Shown: positions 9,473 through 19,405 of the stretch, piece by piece
How the letters are laid out: every line of letters starts with the position of its first letter
How positions within the stretch are numbered: the first letter of the stretch is position 1
From: Anaerolineaceae bacterium
GTDB lineage: Bacteria; Chloroflexota; Anaerolineae; Aggregatilineales; Phototrophicaceae
Length of the DNA stretch: 64,000 nucleotides
Assembly: GCA_028818375.1 (NCBI GenBank)
Contig: JAPPOB010000005.1
Coordinates: 124,001-188,000 of the forward strand
Direction of reading: 5' to 3'
The notes under the pieces: model-generated
Told to the model about the DNA's origin: nothing
Databases searched by the model: none
Seen by the model: only the letters and a program-made list of their open reading frames with translations
Program-made: the position numbers and the translations under genes

Positions 9473-10440
9473 CTCTCCCCCTTGTCCTCTTCACGCTCCA
9501 GCACGTCGCGCAGGATATAGACCGGATGACCGCGCATTTCGTGCCAGCTGCGCACCAGAATCTCCGCCACCAGGCCGATGCTGATGAGTTGAACGCCGGC
9601 GATGACCAGCAGCACCGCCAGAATCAGCAGCGGCCGGTTGCCGATGTCCACGTTGTATGCCAGCTTCTCAATGCTCAGAATCAGCCCGATCGCCACACCC
9701 AGCCCGCCGGTCAGCAGGCCGAGACCGCCGAAGACCTGCAGGGGCCGCGAGCTGTAGCCCAGGATGAAGCGTACGGTGACCAGGTCCAGCAACACGCGGA
9801 TCGTGCGGCTGATACCATACTTGCTGCTGCCGTAGCGGCGCGGCCGGTCGTTGACGGCGATCTCGGTCACCTGCACGCCGATCTGCGAGGCGACGGCCGG
9901 AATGAAGCGGTGCAGTTCGCCGTAGAGTTGAATGTTCTTGACCACCACACTGCGATAAGCCTTGAGGGTGCAGCCGTAGTCGTGCAGATGCACACCGGTC
10001 ACGCGTGAGATCAGGCGGTTGGCCAGCAGGGAGGGCAGGCGCCGCGTCAGGAAGGGTTCCTTGCGGTCCCGGCGCCAGCCGCTGACGATATCGTAGCCTT
10101 GATCCAGGGTCGTCAGCAGGCGGGGGATGTCATGCGGGTCGTTCTGCAGGTCGGCATCCAGGGTGATGACGACGTCACCCCGCGCCTTCCGGAAGCCGGC
10201 GCTGAGCGCCGTCGTCTGGCCGTGGTTGCGACGGAAACGCAGGATGGTCCAGCGCGGGTCGCGTTCATGAACGGCCTGCAGGGCGGCGAAGCTGCCGTCG
10301 CTGCTGCCATCGTCGACCACGATGACCTCGCTGTCGAACTCCAGAGCATCCAGCGCGGCCGTCAGTTCCTCATGCAGCGCCGGGACCGATTCCGCCTCGT
10401 TGTAAAGCGGAATGACGATCGACAGACGGGGAACGCTCAC
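9469..10440 (-). CDS. Polyprenyl-phosphate glycosyltransferase, GT2 family (ArnC/GtrB/DPM1-like)
   Basis: This enzyme transfers a sugar from a nucleotide donor to polyprenyl phosphate on the cytoplasmic face. The 323-residue protein starts LSIVIPLYNE, has DDGSSDGS at 43-50 and the DAD metal motif at 95-97, and ends with two membrane helices (roughly 235-290) before a charged tail. This is the GtrB/ArnC layout. The GTG start at 10440 overlaps the stop of the upstream membrane protein; a longer reading would be out of frame with that gene. It fits functionally with the PMT-type transferases downstream on the other strand, which use polyprenyl-phosphate sugars. Confidence 0.92.
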   Translation of the reverse strand: MSVPRLSIVIPLYNEAESVPALHEELTAALDALEFDSEVIVVDDGSSDGSFAALQAVHERDPRWTILRFRRNHGQTTALSAGFRKARGDVVITLDADLQNDPHDIPRLLTTLDQGYDIVSGWRRDRKEPFLTRRLPSLLANRLISRVTGVHLHDYGCTLKAYRSVVVKNIQLYGELHRFIPAVASQIGVQVTEIAVNDRPRRYGSSKYGISRTIRVLLDLVTVRFILGYSSRPLQVFGGLGLLTGGLGVAIGLILSIEKLAYNVDIGNRPLLILAVLLVIAGVQLISIGLVAEILVRSWHEMRGHPVYILRDVLEREEDKGES

Positions 10441-11432
10441 CGGGCCGGCTCCACGAGCGGCAGCCGTCGCAGCCACAGCCAGCCCCCGAGCCCGCAGAGC
10501 GTCGCCGCCAGCAATTGGCAGGCATGCAGGAAAAAGCCGGTCGCGACAGCCGCGCCGGGTTCCAGACCGGCCAGACTGACCAGGCCGAAAGTCCAGCCGC
10601 CTTCTATGACGCCCAGACCGCTGATGCTGGCCACCGGCAGTGCCTCCACGAGCATGGTGATACTGATCACGCCCACCAGCAGGGGCAGGCCATGGATGCC
10701 GAGGCCGGCCAGCAACACCAGGTTGAAGCAAACGCTCGAACCCCAGGTCAGGCAGGAGAGCAGCAGCGTCAGCAGGAAGACGCGGGGCAGACGCAGGCGC
10801 GCCAGATTGCTTTCCAGCGCGGGCAGGGACGCAGCCAGACGCCGGCTGAAGTGTCCCCGATCCGGCAGGCGCAGGCGCAGTTGACGCAGCAACCGGGCGG
10901 CGCTGAACAACCCGGCCAGGCAGAGCAGAAAAAGGGCCGCCAGCAAGAGGGTCAGGACGCCGCGGCCTTCGTCAAACCGGCCGCTGCCCTGCACCAGGGC
11001 GGCGCCTCCGACCAGCAACACGATCAGCAACTCAAAGAGGCGCGCGCCCAGCAGACTGCCGAGGCCGGCGCCGACGCTTTGGCCGAAGTGCCGCCGCAAC
11101 AGCAGCAGCCAGGCGAATTCGCCGGTCTTGAAGGGCATCAGACGCACCATCAGGTTGTGCACCAGAACCACCGGCCACAGGGCATGCAGCGGCGGCGCGC
11201 CGGCATCCAGCAGGACCTGAAAGCGTAGCGTGCGGAAAACATTGAGAAAAACGTAAATCAGCAATGCCAGCAGCAGACTGACCGGCGGGATGTCCGCCGC
11301 AAGATTACGAAAGGTGTCCAGGTCCAGGGCGTACAGTAACAGGGCCAGCAACGCCAGCGAGAAGAGCAGACCGACCAGGCGCCAGAGCCGGACAGTGAGC
11401 GAGGCGGAAAACACGGTGCCAGGGCGCTGCAT
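10437..11432 (-). CDS. Lysylphosphatidylglycerol-synthase-TM/flippase-like membrane protein
   Basis: This integral membrane protein of 331 residues has about eight hydrophobic helices and matches the LPG_synthase_TM (UPF0104) family by layout. Characteristic pieces are LNVFRTLRFQVLLDAG near residue 65, NLMVRLMPFKTGEFAWLLLLRR near 95 and GARLFELLIVLL near 130. Members are fused to MprF or stand alone beside lipid-linked glycosyltransferases. Its 4-nt overlap with the GT2 gene suggests a role in moving or modifying polyprenyl-linked sugars. The start at 11432 is an ATG with the expected short basic N-terminus. It heads the four-gene minus operon. Confidence 0.83.
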   Translation of the reverse strand: MQRPGTVFSASLTVRLWRLVGLLFSLALLALLLYALDLDTFRNLAADIPPVSLLLALLIYVFLNVFRTLRFQVLLDAGAPPLHALWPVVLVHNLMVRLMPFKTGEFAWLLLLRRHFGQSVGAGLGSLLGARLFELLIVLLVGGAALVQGSGRFDEGRGVLTLLLAALFLLCLAGLFSAARLLRQLRLRLPDRGHFSRRLAASLPALESNLARLRLPRVFLLTLLLSCLTWGSSVCFNLVLLAGLGIHGLPLLVGVISITMLVEALPVASISGLGVIEGGWTFGLVSLAGLEPGAAVATGFFLHACQLLAATLCGLGGWLWLRRLPLVEPAR

Positions 11433-11507
11433 ACGTGGCAGTGTAGCCTTAAGGGTGGCGGCCGTCTACACTACGCCGGGCAGCACACAAGGGGACAACC
11501 TTCACTC

Positions 11508-11729
11508 ATGCCAATCCCGGCTGACAGGATTCACTGGTCCTGGGTCTTGCCCCTGCTGCTGCTGGCGGCGGCGCTGTCCTGCCGCAACCGGAGTTTCTGC
11601 CGGCCGGCAACCCCTGAACCCGGGGCGAGGCGAGCCGTGCAGGTCCTTGCGCAGGCGCTGTTGTTGTTTCAGTCCCGGCGTCGCCCCCGGCTGCGGCCCG
11701 CGGACCGCCGCTGTGAACCGGAAAAGTGA
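11508..11729 (+). other. Small ORF resembling the N-terminus of the neighbouring PMT-like genes
   Basis: In the 410-bp space between divergent genes an ATG at 11508 opens 73 codons. The first 25 residues (WSWVLPLLLLAAALSCRN and surroundings) resemble the first membrane helix of the two PMT-like proteins that follow; the rest is Arg/Pro-rich and not helix-like. It may be a truncated third copy or noise. A plausible promoter for the intact gene lies beyond it at 11781-11808. Confidence 0.22.
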
Positions 11730-11780
11730 TGAATTTCAGGGAAAAGCATCTCCGGCGGATTCAGGGGATCGAATACCCTC

Positions 11781-11808
11781 TTGCGATTTCCCGCCCCGGG
11801 ATCATAAT
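11781..11808 (+). promoter_or_regulatory. Candidate sigma-70 promoter for the first PMT-like gene
   Basis: TTGCGA (11781-11786) and CATAAT (11803-11808) are spaced by 16 bp. Transcription would start near 11815, about 27 nt before the chosen GTG start at 11842. Confidence 0.42.
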
Positions 11809-11841
11809 CAATCCACCGAATCCGGAAGTCGCCTGGCAGCA

Positions 11842-13346
11842 GTGCCTTCGCTCAAGCCTTTTCAAAACAATCGCTGGTTGACGGCTGTGCCGGTACTATT
11901 GCTTGCCGCCCTGCTGGCCGGTCGTCAACTCAATACCTGGGCGTTTTCCAACGATGAGGCCTCCACGATGATAGCGGCCGGCGCCCGCAATTTCGGCCCC
12001 CTTTCTCCAATGGAAGCCTTGCAGAACCTGAACGAAAGAGCGCCGGACCAGGCCTTTGGCTGGACGCTGATCATGAACCTGTGGGGAAGCCTGGTGGGCT
12101 GGAGCACTCTCGCCGCTCGCTCGCTCGCCTGGCTCTGGGGGCTGGTTGCGCTGTCACTGATTTATCGTGCCGGTCGCAGTCTCTTCACTCATGAAGCCGG
12201 CCTGGTTGCCATTCTCTTGCTGGCAAGTTCAACCTATTTTGCAAGTTACCTGCACGTGGCGCGAACCTTTACCCTGGTAGCGTTGCTGAACACGCTGTTT
12301 TTGTGGTCATACTGGCGTCTGGTGTCCGGCGTCCATCCGACCACCCGCAGGCAATACGTCGGGCTGGTGCTCGGCGGTTCAGGGCTGCTCTACGCGCACT
12401 ATTTCGCCGCAGTGATGGTGCCGGCTGTGGGGCTGTATCACCTGTTGCTGGTGCGCAAGAACCGGCGATGGGCTCTCGTGGCGCTGGCCCTGGCGCTGAT
12501 TCTTCTCGGCGCCCTGCCTGAAGTGCAGGTGCTGCTCCGGGGCGCTGAGCTCAACTATCTGCGCTATGCCGTTGACAGCGGCAATCTGATGAACGGCCCG
12601 GAAACGACGATTCGTCTGCTCTACATGCTTGGCAACAGTCTGGTCAGTCTGCCGCAACGGGCAGGGCCGGTGATTGTGTTGATCTTGCTGGTCCTGTTGC
12701 CGGCATTGCTTTGGAGCCGACCGCGTCAGGAAGAATCGCGCGCCGCCCGTTTCATGGCCATCGTCGCGTTGTCTTTCACCCTGATGATGCTGGGCATCAA
12801 CGAAATCATGCACATGATGCTGGTCGACCGTATGCGCTATTTCATGGCGCTGTGGCCGCCGGTGGCCCTGCTGGCCGGATACGGTCTCTGGCGCCTGGGG
12901 CGGGCGAATCGACGTCTCGCTGACTGGCTGCTGGTGTTTGTCCTGGCCAGCGGCGTCGCCCTCATCCTGCGCACGGACATCTATCTGTCCGTGGACCACT
13001 ACAACCCTGCCAGACTGCATTTGGCGGAACAGGCGCTGGCCCGCCTGGCAGGACCGGAAGACCTGCTGCTGCTGGACGAAAAGGTAACGGGTTTCGGACC
13101 GAATGCCAGCCCGGTGATCCGCGAATACTACACTGGCGTCCTGCACCATCCCTACCTGCTTCTTCCGGGTTCGGTCAATCCGCCAGCCCGTTTCGCAATC
13201 ATGCCCGCGTGTGGCTGCTGGCCTACGACGCAAACAGCGCGTTCGAAAAGAATCTCGATGCTTCCATGCACCGTTGCGGGAGCCCCGTCAGACGCAAGAG
13301 CGCTTTCCTGACCCTTTACGCACACAACAGGGCTGACTGCAGGTGA
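11842..13346 (+). CDS. PMT/ArnT-like membrane glycosyltransferase, copy 1 (apparent 1-nt frameshift near 13192)
   Basis: This polytopic transferase of about 500 residues transfers sugars from polyprenyl phosphate at the outer face. It has one N-terminal helix (VLLLAALLAGRQLN), then the luminal loop with an acidic NDEAST motif (residues ~36-41), where the paralog has RDETWT; acidic residues here are catalytic in GT39/GT83 enzymes. Ten or more helices follow. GTG at 11842 aligns with the paralog's N-terminus. The frame breaks near 13191-13193: one T added to the TTT run restores RFRNHARVWLLAYD and a C-terminus parallel to copy 2 (LTLYAHNRADCR versus LTLYARSDADCA), ending at TGA 13344-13346. Without that correction the frame stops at 13311. 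Confidence 0.82.
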
Positions 13347-13530
13347 ACGCTGCGAGCGACTTTGCTCCGACTCCGCCGGCAAGGCGGCATGGCAGGGAGG
13401 GCCGGAGCTCACCCCAACGCTTATTCTGCCGCGCGGACCTGATGTCGACCCTCCACGCCAGGAAACCAGCCGGAAAGGCAGGGCGCAACTGCGAGAAAGG
13501 GATGCAGCAGGTAGACCTCCGGAAGATGCC

Positions 13531-15030
13531 ATGCGCCTGTCGCTGAAGAGAAGCGCCTGGCTTTGGATGGTCCTGGTGCTTCTGCTGGCCGTCCTGCCGG
13601 GCGGCCGACGAATTAATTCGCTGACCTTTACGCGGGATGAGACCTGGACCCTGATGACCGCCGGGGCGCGCAACTACGGCCCCTACACACTTTCGCAGGT
13701 GCTGGAGGTCCAACAGAGACTGGCCCCTGACCAGGCCTTTGGCTGGGACCTGCTCATCAATCGCCAGGGCGCCGTGGCCGGCTGGAACACAGTGTCGGTA
13801 CGGGCCTGGTCATTCTTTTTCGGTCTGCTGGCGCTGGCCATGGTCTATCGGGCGGGCCGGCACATGTTCGGGCAGCAGACAGGGGTGGGCGCCTGTCTGT
13901 TGCTCCTGGGCTCATCACTCTTTATTCAATATTTCCACATCTCACGGGCATTTACACCGGTCGTTTTCTTTTCGTCCCTGCTCCTGTTCGCTTACTGGCG
14001 GGTCGCCATTGGCGGCCGCCCGCACGACCGCCTCGGCCAGGCCAGTCTGCTGGCGGGAGGTATTGGCCTGCTTTACAGCCATTATTTCGGCGCCCTGTTG
14101 ATCCCGGCCCTGGGGCTGTTCCACCTCCTGTTTGTGCGCAAGGACCGTCGCTGGTGGCTGACGTCGCTGCTCTTTCTGCTGATCCTGCTCGCTGCCCTGC
14201 CTGAATTGACGGTTCTCCACAGGGGCGTGGAACACAATGTCAGTCGCTATGCGGCCAGCCGACCCGGCATGGACGTGGCCGAAACCCTGGAGCGCCTGGC
14301 ATTTGCCTTGACCAATGGCATCATTCGCTGGCCCGGACGACTTGACACCGTCCTCCTGCTCTTCTTGCCGCTTGCAATGCTGACCCTTACCAGGACCCGT
14401 TCCCGCCATGCGGCGTCACTGAGCCCGGCCTGGTTCCTGGGGTTCACCGCGCTGGTTTTCTTCCTGCTGGTGATGGGCGTCAATCATTTCGTGCCGGTCC
14501 TGATGACAACCCGCATACGTTACCTGCTGGCCCTGTGGCCTCCCCTTGCCCTGCTGACGGCGGCGGGCATCGCTCAGCTGGCCGGGGGGGGGCAACAGCG
14601 GGTGGCGGACTGGCTGCTGGCGGGACTGGTCGTCAGTGGCATCGCGGTCCAGCTCGTAACACCCTATTATCTGCCTCATGACTACCATGAAAAGTCCATC
14701 GTTCATCTGGCCGACCAGGCGCTCATGAAGTCCGCGCAGCCTGACGACTTTCTGATTTTGTCCCGGGAAGCCTTGCCGTCCGACAAACTAAACAGGGACT
14801 ATTATTTGCATGTCTGGGAGTTCCCGCGTGAAGTGATCACTGGCGAGGCGGACCTTGGTCTCCTGGACCAGATGGCGCTGCCTCATTCTCGATTCTGGGT
14901 GCTGGCGCCGGAAAGAGACGGCGACATCGAACAGAGGGTTCAGGAAGCGTTGCGCTTCTGCCGGCGACCGGTCGATCGGGGCGACCTGGTCCTGACCCTC
15001 TACGCCCGCAGCGACGCCGACTGCGCCTGA
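13531..15030 (+). CDS. PMT/ArnT-like membrane glycosyltransferase, copy 2
   Basis: A full-length (499-residue) paralog of the preceding gene. The first helix (WMVLVLLLAVLPGG) is followed by TFTRDETWTLMTAGARNYGP; the Asp-Glu pair in the first outer loop is the likely catalytic acid pair. Further shared blocks are RLAPDQAFGWDLL, AMVYRAGRHMFG, LLYSHYFGALLIPALGLFHL and the MGVNHF...RIRYLLALWPPLALL segment. The two genes form a tandem duplication separated by 184 bp with nothing recognisable in it. The likely substrate is a cell-surface polysaccharide or glycoprotein, made with the sugar carrier produced by the GT2 enzyme at 9469-10440. Confidence 0.87.
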   Translation: MRLSLKRSAWLWMVLVLLLAVLPGGRRINSLTFTRDETWTLMTAGARNYGPYTLSQVLEVQQRLAPDQAFGWDLLINRQGAVAGWNTVSVRAWSFFFGLLALAMVYRAGRHMFGQQTGVGACLLLLGSSLFIQYFHISRAFTPVVFFSSLLLFAYWRVAIGGRPHDRLGQASLLAGGIGLLYSHYFGALLIPALGLFHLLFVRKDRRWWLTSLLFLLILLAALPELTVLHRGVEHNVSRYAASRPGMDVAETLERLAFALTNGIIRWPGRLDTVLLLFLPLAMLTLTRTRSRHAASLSPAWFLGFTALVFFLLVMGVNHFVPVLMTTRIRYLLALWPPLALLTAAGIAQLAGGGQQRVADWLLAGLVVSGIAVQLVTPYYLPHDYHEKSIVHLADQALMKSAQPDDFLILSREALPSDKLNRDYYLHVWEFPREVITGEADLGLLDQMALPHSRFWVLAPERDGDIEQRVQEALRFCRRPVDRGDLVLTLYARSDADCA

Positions 15031-15039
15031 GCGCCGCGC

Positions 15040-16272
15040 TCAGAACAGTTGCACGTCCACGCTCGTCCCCGCCCGCAGACCGCCACTGTCCAGCGGGACA
15101 TGAACCAGCCCGTCCGCGCCCACCAGCGTGAAAATCAGCCCCGACTTGCCGAAAACCGGTTCCGCCAGCAGGTGACCATCGCGTTCGCGCAGGCGCACCG
15201 GCACCGAGTCTTCGCGACCGCTGGCCGAGGACAGGTTGGCGCCCAGCAGCGCGCGCACGCAAGCGGCCGGCGCCGGCGACGCGCCGAACCAGTGGCGCAG
15301 CAGCGGCAGCAGGATTTGCCGCGCCACCAGCAGCGCCGAGACCGGATTGCCAGGCAGGCCGATGACGGCCTTCCCCGCACAGACCGCCAGCAGCGTCGGC
15401 TTGCCCGGGCGCACGGCCAGGCCGTGCTGCAGCACGCCCGGCGCGCCCAGACGATCAATCACCGCGCGTGTCAGATCTCTGGCCGAGACAGAACTGCCGG
15501 CCGTCAGCACCAGCAGGTCCGCCGCCGCGTGACCCCGTCGCGCCCGGTCGACATAGTCGTCGAACTCGTCGCGGGCGATGCCGCAATGCAGCGGCTCTCC
15601 GCCCGCCTCACTGACCAGCGCTGCCAGGGTATGGGCGTTAATGTCGCGGATTTGACCGGGCGCGGGGGTCGCCTCAGGCGGCACCAGTTCGTCGCCGCTG
15701 CTGAGGATGGCCACGCGCGGGCGCGCGTGAACCGTGACCTCTGTGACGCCCGCCGCCAGCAGCCCGCCGATCTCCTGCGCCCGCAGGGTCTGCCCGGCCT
15801 TCAGGAGCAGCGCGGCGGCGGCGACGTCTTCGCCAGGTTGCAGCACGTTCTCGCCAGGAGCGACCGGCGCCAGCAACTCGACGTCGTCTCCCAGCGCCTG
15901 CGTGCGTTCCAGCATGATGACGGCGTCCGCGCCCGCCGGCAGCATCCCGCCGGTGTGGATCAGCAACGCGCTGCCAGACGTCAGTGAGTGTTGTGCGGCC
16001 TCGCCCATGCGCAATTCGCCCGCCACCCGCAGCAGCGCCGGCAGAGCCGGGGAAGCGCCGAAGCTGTCCGCCGCGCGCAGGGCATAGCCATCGACGGTGC
16101 TGCGCGGAAAGGCCGGCAGGTCTTCCGGCGCGTGGACGTCCTGAGCCAGCGCGCGTCCGAGGGCTTCGCGCGGATCGAGCGATTCAAGGGGGGGCGTCGG
16201 CCGCCAGTGCGCCAGCAGCGACTCCAGTGCCTGCGCCACCGGCCTCACGTTGAAGAATTCGGCGCTGTTCAT
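15040..16272 (-). CDS. moeA: Molybdopterin molybdenumtransferase
   Basis: MoeA inserts molybdate into adenylylated molybdopterin, the last step of Mo-cofactor synthesis. The 410-residue protein shows DLPAFPRSTVDGYALRAAD near residue 45-63, the TGGMLPAGADAVIMLE segment near 110, the LSSGDELV motif near 190, and GLPGNPVSALLV near 305. The ATG at 16272 has no ribosome site but lies 6 nt after a TATACT box, suggesting a leaderless mRNA. It follows fdhD in the same direction, so it serves the formate dehydrogenase, though it appears to have its own promoter. It converges with the PMT-like gene, ending 10 nt from it. Confidence 0.95.
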   Translation of the reverse strand: MNSAEFFNVRPVAQALESLLAHWRPTPPLESLDPREALGRALAQDVHAPEDLPAFPRSTVDGYALRAADSFGASPALPALLRVAGELRMGEAAQHSLTSGSALLIHTGGMLPAGADAVIMLERTQALGDDVELLAPVAPGENVLQPGEDVAAAALLLKAGQTLRAQEIGGLLAAGVTEVTVHARPRVAILSSGDELVPPEATPAPGQIRDINAHTLAALVSEAGGEPLHCGIARDEFDDYVDRARRGHAAADLLVLTAGSSVSARDLTRAVIDRLGAPGVLQHGLAVRPGKPTLLAVCAGKAVIGLPGNPVSALLVARQILLPLLRHWFGASPAPAACVRALLGANLSSASGREDSVPVRLRERDGHLLAEPVFGKSGLIFTLVGADGLVHVPLDSGGLRAGTSVDVQLF

Positions 16273-16278
16273 GGTTGG

Positions 16279-16284
16279 AGTATA
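16279..16284 (-). promoter_or_regulatory. -10 box (TATACT) 6 nt before moeA start
   Basis: The minus strand reads TATACT, then CCAACC, then the ATG of moeA. No -35 is evident. The spacing places the transcript start at or next to the start codon. A perfect inverted repeat CTTACCC-T-GGGTAAG at 16311-16325 lies about 30 bp upstream and could be an operator. Confidence 0.55.
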
Positions 16285-16340
16285 GCGGGGGCATCCTGCT
16301 CTTTTGGATTCTTACCCTGGGTAAGGATTCATTTGCTTCG

Positions 16341-16383
16341 GCCCTCACCCCCCGGCCCCCTCTCCCTGAGGGAGAGGGGGAGA
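16341..16383. repeat. REP-like palindrome (CCCTCACCC...CTCCCTGAGGGAGAGG)
   Basis: A GC-rich element with an internal CTCTCCCTGAGGGAGAG palindrome, matching arms of the longer elements at 32459-32664 and 34884-35016. It occupies much of the 232-bp gap between moeA and fdhD. The rest of the gap has no recognisable signal beyond the moeA promoter and inverted repeat. Confidence 0.6.
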
Positions 16384-16504
16384 CTACCAAAAACGTTGGC
16401 AGTGGCAAGACACTACTGGTAAGCAATTAAGCAAACAGGCACGATTCATCATTGAAGTTACTTTCCATAGCTGGACGAAAGGGTCCAGGGTGGGGGATAC
16501 CGGA

Positions 16505-17299
16505 TCAGCCCGCCCGTTCTCCAAGGCCCAGGCGCCAGGCGTGGGTATAGACGCGAAGACCGCCGCGGCGCACGTAGCCGACGACGCAAAGTTGCCAGGC
16601 CTCGGCCAGACGTATTGCCGTGCTGGTCGGCGCGGTGCGACTGGCCACCAGCGGAATATCCATGCGCCGCGCCTTGGAGAGCATTTCGGAACTAATGCGC
16701 CCGCTGGCCAGCAGCAGCCGGTCGCGCGTATCGATGCCACCCTGCAAGGCAAGACCGGCGATCTTGTCGACGGCGTTGTGGCGGCCCACGTCCTCGGCGG
16801 CGAGCAGCAACTGGTCCTCGTCAGCGAGGACCGCCGTATGCACGCCGCGAACCGCGTTGTAGAGCCGCGCCGCGCCTTGCAGATCGCGCATGCGCTTCAA
16901 AATGACCTCCGGCGGCGCGCGAAAGTCGCTGCAGAGCGGCGGATACGAGTCTGTGATGTGCTGCATCGTCACGCCGCCGCCGCAGCCGCTTGTCAACACC
17001 ATCCGTCGCGGCGGCTCGAAGTCGGTTCGCGTCAGCAACACGTCGACCACCGTGCGCGGCGTATTGGCCTGCACCAGCGCCACCTCGTCCAGCGCGTCAA
17101 TCACGCCTTCGGTGTAGAGAAAGCCGAGCGCCAGCGCCTCCTGGTCGAGCGGGCTGCACATCACCGTCGCCAGCTCCTGACCGTTGACGTAGATGTCCAG
17201 CAGCGCTTCCTCAATGACGCCGCCTTCAATGAGTTTCGCGCGTTCCCGCTCGACGAGCCAGTAGCTCCGCGGCAGCGCGCCGGGGGTGGGGACGCTCAT
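16505..17299 (-). CDS. fdhD: Formate dehydrogenase accessory sulfurtransferase
   Basis: FdhD sulfurates the bis-MGD cofactor before insertion into formate dehydrogenase. The 264-residue protein carries [28 protein letters not shown] near residue 50-77, the conserved Cys loop as TSGCGGG near 125 (E. coli-type proteins have two Cys in CxxC; here only one is present, as in shorter FdhD forms), VHTAVLADE near 171 and [11 protein letters not shown] near 190. The ATG overlaps the stop of the iron-sulfur subunit by 4 nt, so it belongs to the formate dehydrogenase operon. Confidence 0.94.
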   Translation of the reverse strand: MSVPTPGALPRSYWLVERERAKLIEGGVIEEALLDIYVNGQELATVMCSPLDQEALALGFLYTEGVIDALDEVALVQANTPRTVVDVLLTRTDFEPPRRMVLTSGCGGGVTMQHITDSYPPLCSDFRAPPEVILKRMRDLQGAARLYNAVRGVHTAVLADEDQLLLAAEDVGRHNAVDKIAGLALQGGIDTRDRLLLASGRISSEMLSKARRMDIPLVASRTAPTSTAIRLAEAWQLCVVGYVRRGGLRVYTHAWRLGLGERAG

Positions 17300-17994
17300 T
17301 CCTCGCGGCGACGGCGCGGCGCCCGCGTCAGGGAGCGGATGTCTTCCGGCGCCAAACCCTGTTCAAGGCCCCACTCCACCTTCGGCTTGAGGGCGCCGGT
17401 AGGGCAGACACCGACGCACTGGCCGCAAAAGACGCAGGGCGACTCCGTCATGGGAATATCAAAGGCTGTTGACACCTGCGTGTCATGGCCGCGGCCGTCG
17501 AGGGTCAGGGCGAAGGTGTACTGCGCGTCCTCCGCGCAGACCTGCACGCAGCGCCAACAGAGCACACACTGGCTGTAGTCGCGCAAATAGAAGGGGTTGT
17601 CGTCGATGAGCTCGTGCTCGCGCGCCCGCGCCTCGGGGAAGCGAGCGGGGTCGGCCGCGCAGTCAGCCATGGCGGCCTCAATCTCCGGCGCCTCGCCGAG
17701 GTCGACCGAGGCCGCCAGCATCTCTAGGATGGTGCGGCGGCTGCGCAGGGCGCGCTCGTTGCGCGTCTCGATATTGGCGCCGTTCCGGCATCCGGCGATG
17801 CAGGCCGGTTGCAGCAGACGCCCGCCGTCCTCATCCACCACGCAGACGCGGCAGAGGCCGTTGGCCGTGGTGGCCTCGTGCCAACAGATGACGGGAATCT
17901 CGATGCCCAGCGTCGCCGCGGCCTCAAGAATTGTCGTGCCGGCCGGCACGGTCAGCTCCACGCCGTCGATGGTCAGGGTGACCGTATCGGTCAT
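17296..17994 (-). CDS. Formate dehydrogenase 2Fe-2S/4Fe-4S electron-transfer subunit (HoxU/NuoG-N-like)
   Basis: This subunit passes electrons between the molybdenum subunit and the NADH-oxidising subunit. The 232-residue protein has an N-terminal 2Fe-2S ferredoxin domain with Cys at about 38, 48, 51 and 63 ([15 protein letters not shown] and a later Cys). A linker follows, then two 4Fe-4S motifs: [11 protein letters not shown] near 142 and [11 protein letters not shown] near 185. This is the HoxU-type layout. Its ATG overlaps the stop of the DUF262-HNH gene (ATGA at 17991-17994), and its stop overlaps fdhD. In relatives this gene directly follows the NuoEF-type gene, so the nuclease gene is an interruption. 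Confidence 0.9.
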   Translation of the reverse strand: MTDTVTLTIDGVELTVPAGTTILEAAATLGIEIPVICWHEATTANGLCRVCVVDEDGGRLLQPACIAGCRNGANIETRNERALRSRRTILEMLAASVDLGEAPEIEAAMADCAADPARFPEARAREHELIDDNPFYLRDYSQCVLCWRCVQVCAEDAQYTFALTLDGRGHDTQVSTAFDIPMTESPCVFCGQCVGVCPTGALKPKVEWGLEQGLAPEDIRSLTRAPRRRREE

Positions 17995-19400
17995 ACCGTG
18001 GCGCCCTTGCTACGGTTGTGTATGCGGCAGAGGACCTGGCCGTTTTCCAAAATGGTTTGACCACCCTGGCTATGAGGGAGTACATGGTCCGCCTCGAATT
18101 GTTCCCAGGGAACTATGCACTCTTTGTCCGGTTTACCTTCTTCAATGCACTTTTGGCATCGTTTTCGGTCCCGGTGGTAGATGGCAATTCGTTCGGCTTC
18201 ATTGAAGGCACGGCGCGAATCCTTAGTGATGATGTCCTGATCATGTTCCTTGGCAAAGGTAAAAAATTCGTGACGGATGATCTGGTCCCGTTCTGCGATG
18301 GCCGCAGAGTCCTGCTGGCTGTTTTCGACAAAGTCTCTTGCATTGTTATCTTCAGCCTCAACTCCATCAGTCCGATTGAAAAAGGCGTGAGCAAAGTCAC
18401 GGACCAACAAGCGCACCTCTTCAGTAACTGCATAATGTTGCCATAAATGACGAATCAAAAGGTAACAGGAAATCGTGAAGTATTCGTTTTTTAGTGCAGG
18501 AATGCCTACTTCATATCTGTCTTCTTCCAATGAGGGGTCATCGTGGAACACTTTGTGAAACCGGTTCAAATTGAGCAGGGTAGCCTTTGCAACCGGTTCT
18601 TCTTCAAATGACAAGTTCCCTATCCCGTCCTCCTTTTGCGTTTTTTCTATAAGCGAAGCGATTTGTGCATCACCGATGCTTGCTGGCCCGTCAGCCCTTT
18701 CAAGTAGAAGGAATCGCCCCAGCAATGCGAGATGCTGCATTCTGCTGTTAGTCCTAGGTCGAGTACTCACAAAAAAGATGTGTCTGTGCGGATTGGGATT
18801 AACCTCGCCATAAGATTCGTAATCGAAATCATAATCACCGGCGAATTTCACCAGAAAATTTCGTACCAAGCTTGATATTCTGGAGTGAGCCTTCTCCATA
18901 CTGTTGAGAGACTCACCCTGCTGAAGTCTCCAGAATATGTCAGAAGCTGTCTTCCTGTGATTATCGTTTAGGGGTTCATCAAGATTTTGTATGATGGTGG
19001 CCTCGTATTTGAAGTATCTGTCCACAAATCGTCGAATCTCTGCGGGAAGATTCCTGTATTTGGAACTGGGCAATCGAGGATCAATCTCTGCAAGTCTTTC
19101 AGAAGCGGGCAATTCCAACTGATTCGAAAAGAATCTTTGAACAGTGATGATTCTTTGCTGACCGTCTATGACTTCACGGATGGTGTTTGTGTCAGTCAAT
19201 CTGACTTCGCGAATGACGATTCCCGGAATGAAATAGCGCATAAACAAACTTTCCAGCAACGATTGTTGTTGATTCTTGTCCCAAACAACTTTCCTTTGAT
19301 ATGCGGGTCTGGTGACATATTCGTCGTGATATTCATGGAACTCCTTCACCGGGATTTCAACATTCTTGTAGACATATTCGGGTCTAGGGTCGAATGCCAT
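17991..19400 (-). CDS. DUF262-HNH nuclease (GmrSD/restriction-like) inserted in the formate dehydrogenase operon
   Basis: This is a 469-residue protein starting ATG at 19400. The N-terminal DUF262 (ParB/Srx-like) domain has [20 protein letters not shown] (residues ~27-46) and the nucleotide-pocket motif DGQQR near 82. A helical middle follows. The C-terminal HNH finger reads CQKC, then [11 protein letters not shown], then [10 protein letters not shown]. Such DUF262-HNH proteins are linked to modification-dependent restriction and phage defence. Codon usage is markedly AT-richer than both neighbours, pointing to transfer. It begins 5 nt after the NuoEF stop, and its TGA overlaps the ferredoxin subunit's ATG, so it is embedded without breaking either gene. 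Longer readings upstream run out of frame through NuoEF. Confidence 0.88.
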   Translation of the reverse strand: MAFDPRPEYVYKNVEIPVKEFHEYHDEYVTRPAYQRKVVWDKNQQQSLLESLFMRYFIPGIVIREVRLTDTNTIREVIDGQQRIITVQRFFSNQLELPASERLAEIDPRLPSSKYRNLPAEIRRFVDRYFKYEATIIQNLDEPLNDNHRKTASDIFWRLQQGESLNSMEKAHSRISSLVRNFLVKFAGDYDFDYESYGEVNPNPHRHIFFVSTRPRTNSRMQHLALLGRFLLLERADGPASIGDAQIASLIEKTQKEDGIGNLSFEEEPVAKATLLNLNRFHKVFHDDPSLEEDRYEVGIPALKNEYFTISCYLLIRHLWQHYAVTEEVRLLVRDFAHAFFNRTDGVEAEDNNARDFVENSQQDSAAIAERDQIIRHEFFTFAKEHDQDIITKDSRRAFNEAERIAIYHRDRKRCQKCIEEGKPDKECIVPWEQFEADHVLPHSQGGQTILENGQVLCRIHNRSKGATV

Positions 19401-19405
19401 ACGAA

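Noticed and set aside
13347..13530. Small ORF between the two PMT-like genes
   Set aside because: Short, Arg/Pro-rich, no ribosome site; antisense ORFs overlap it equally well.
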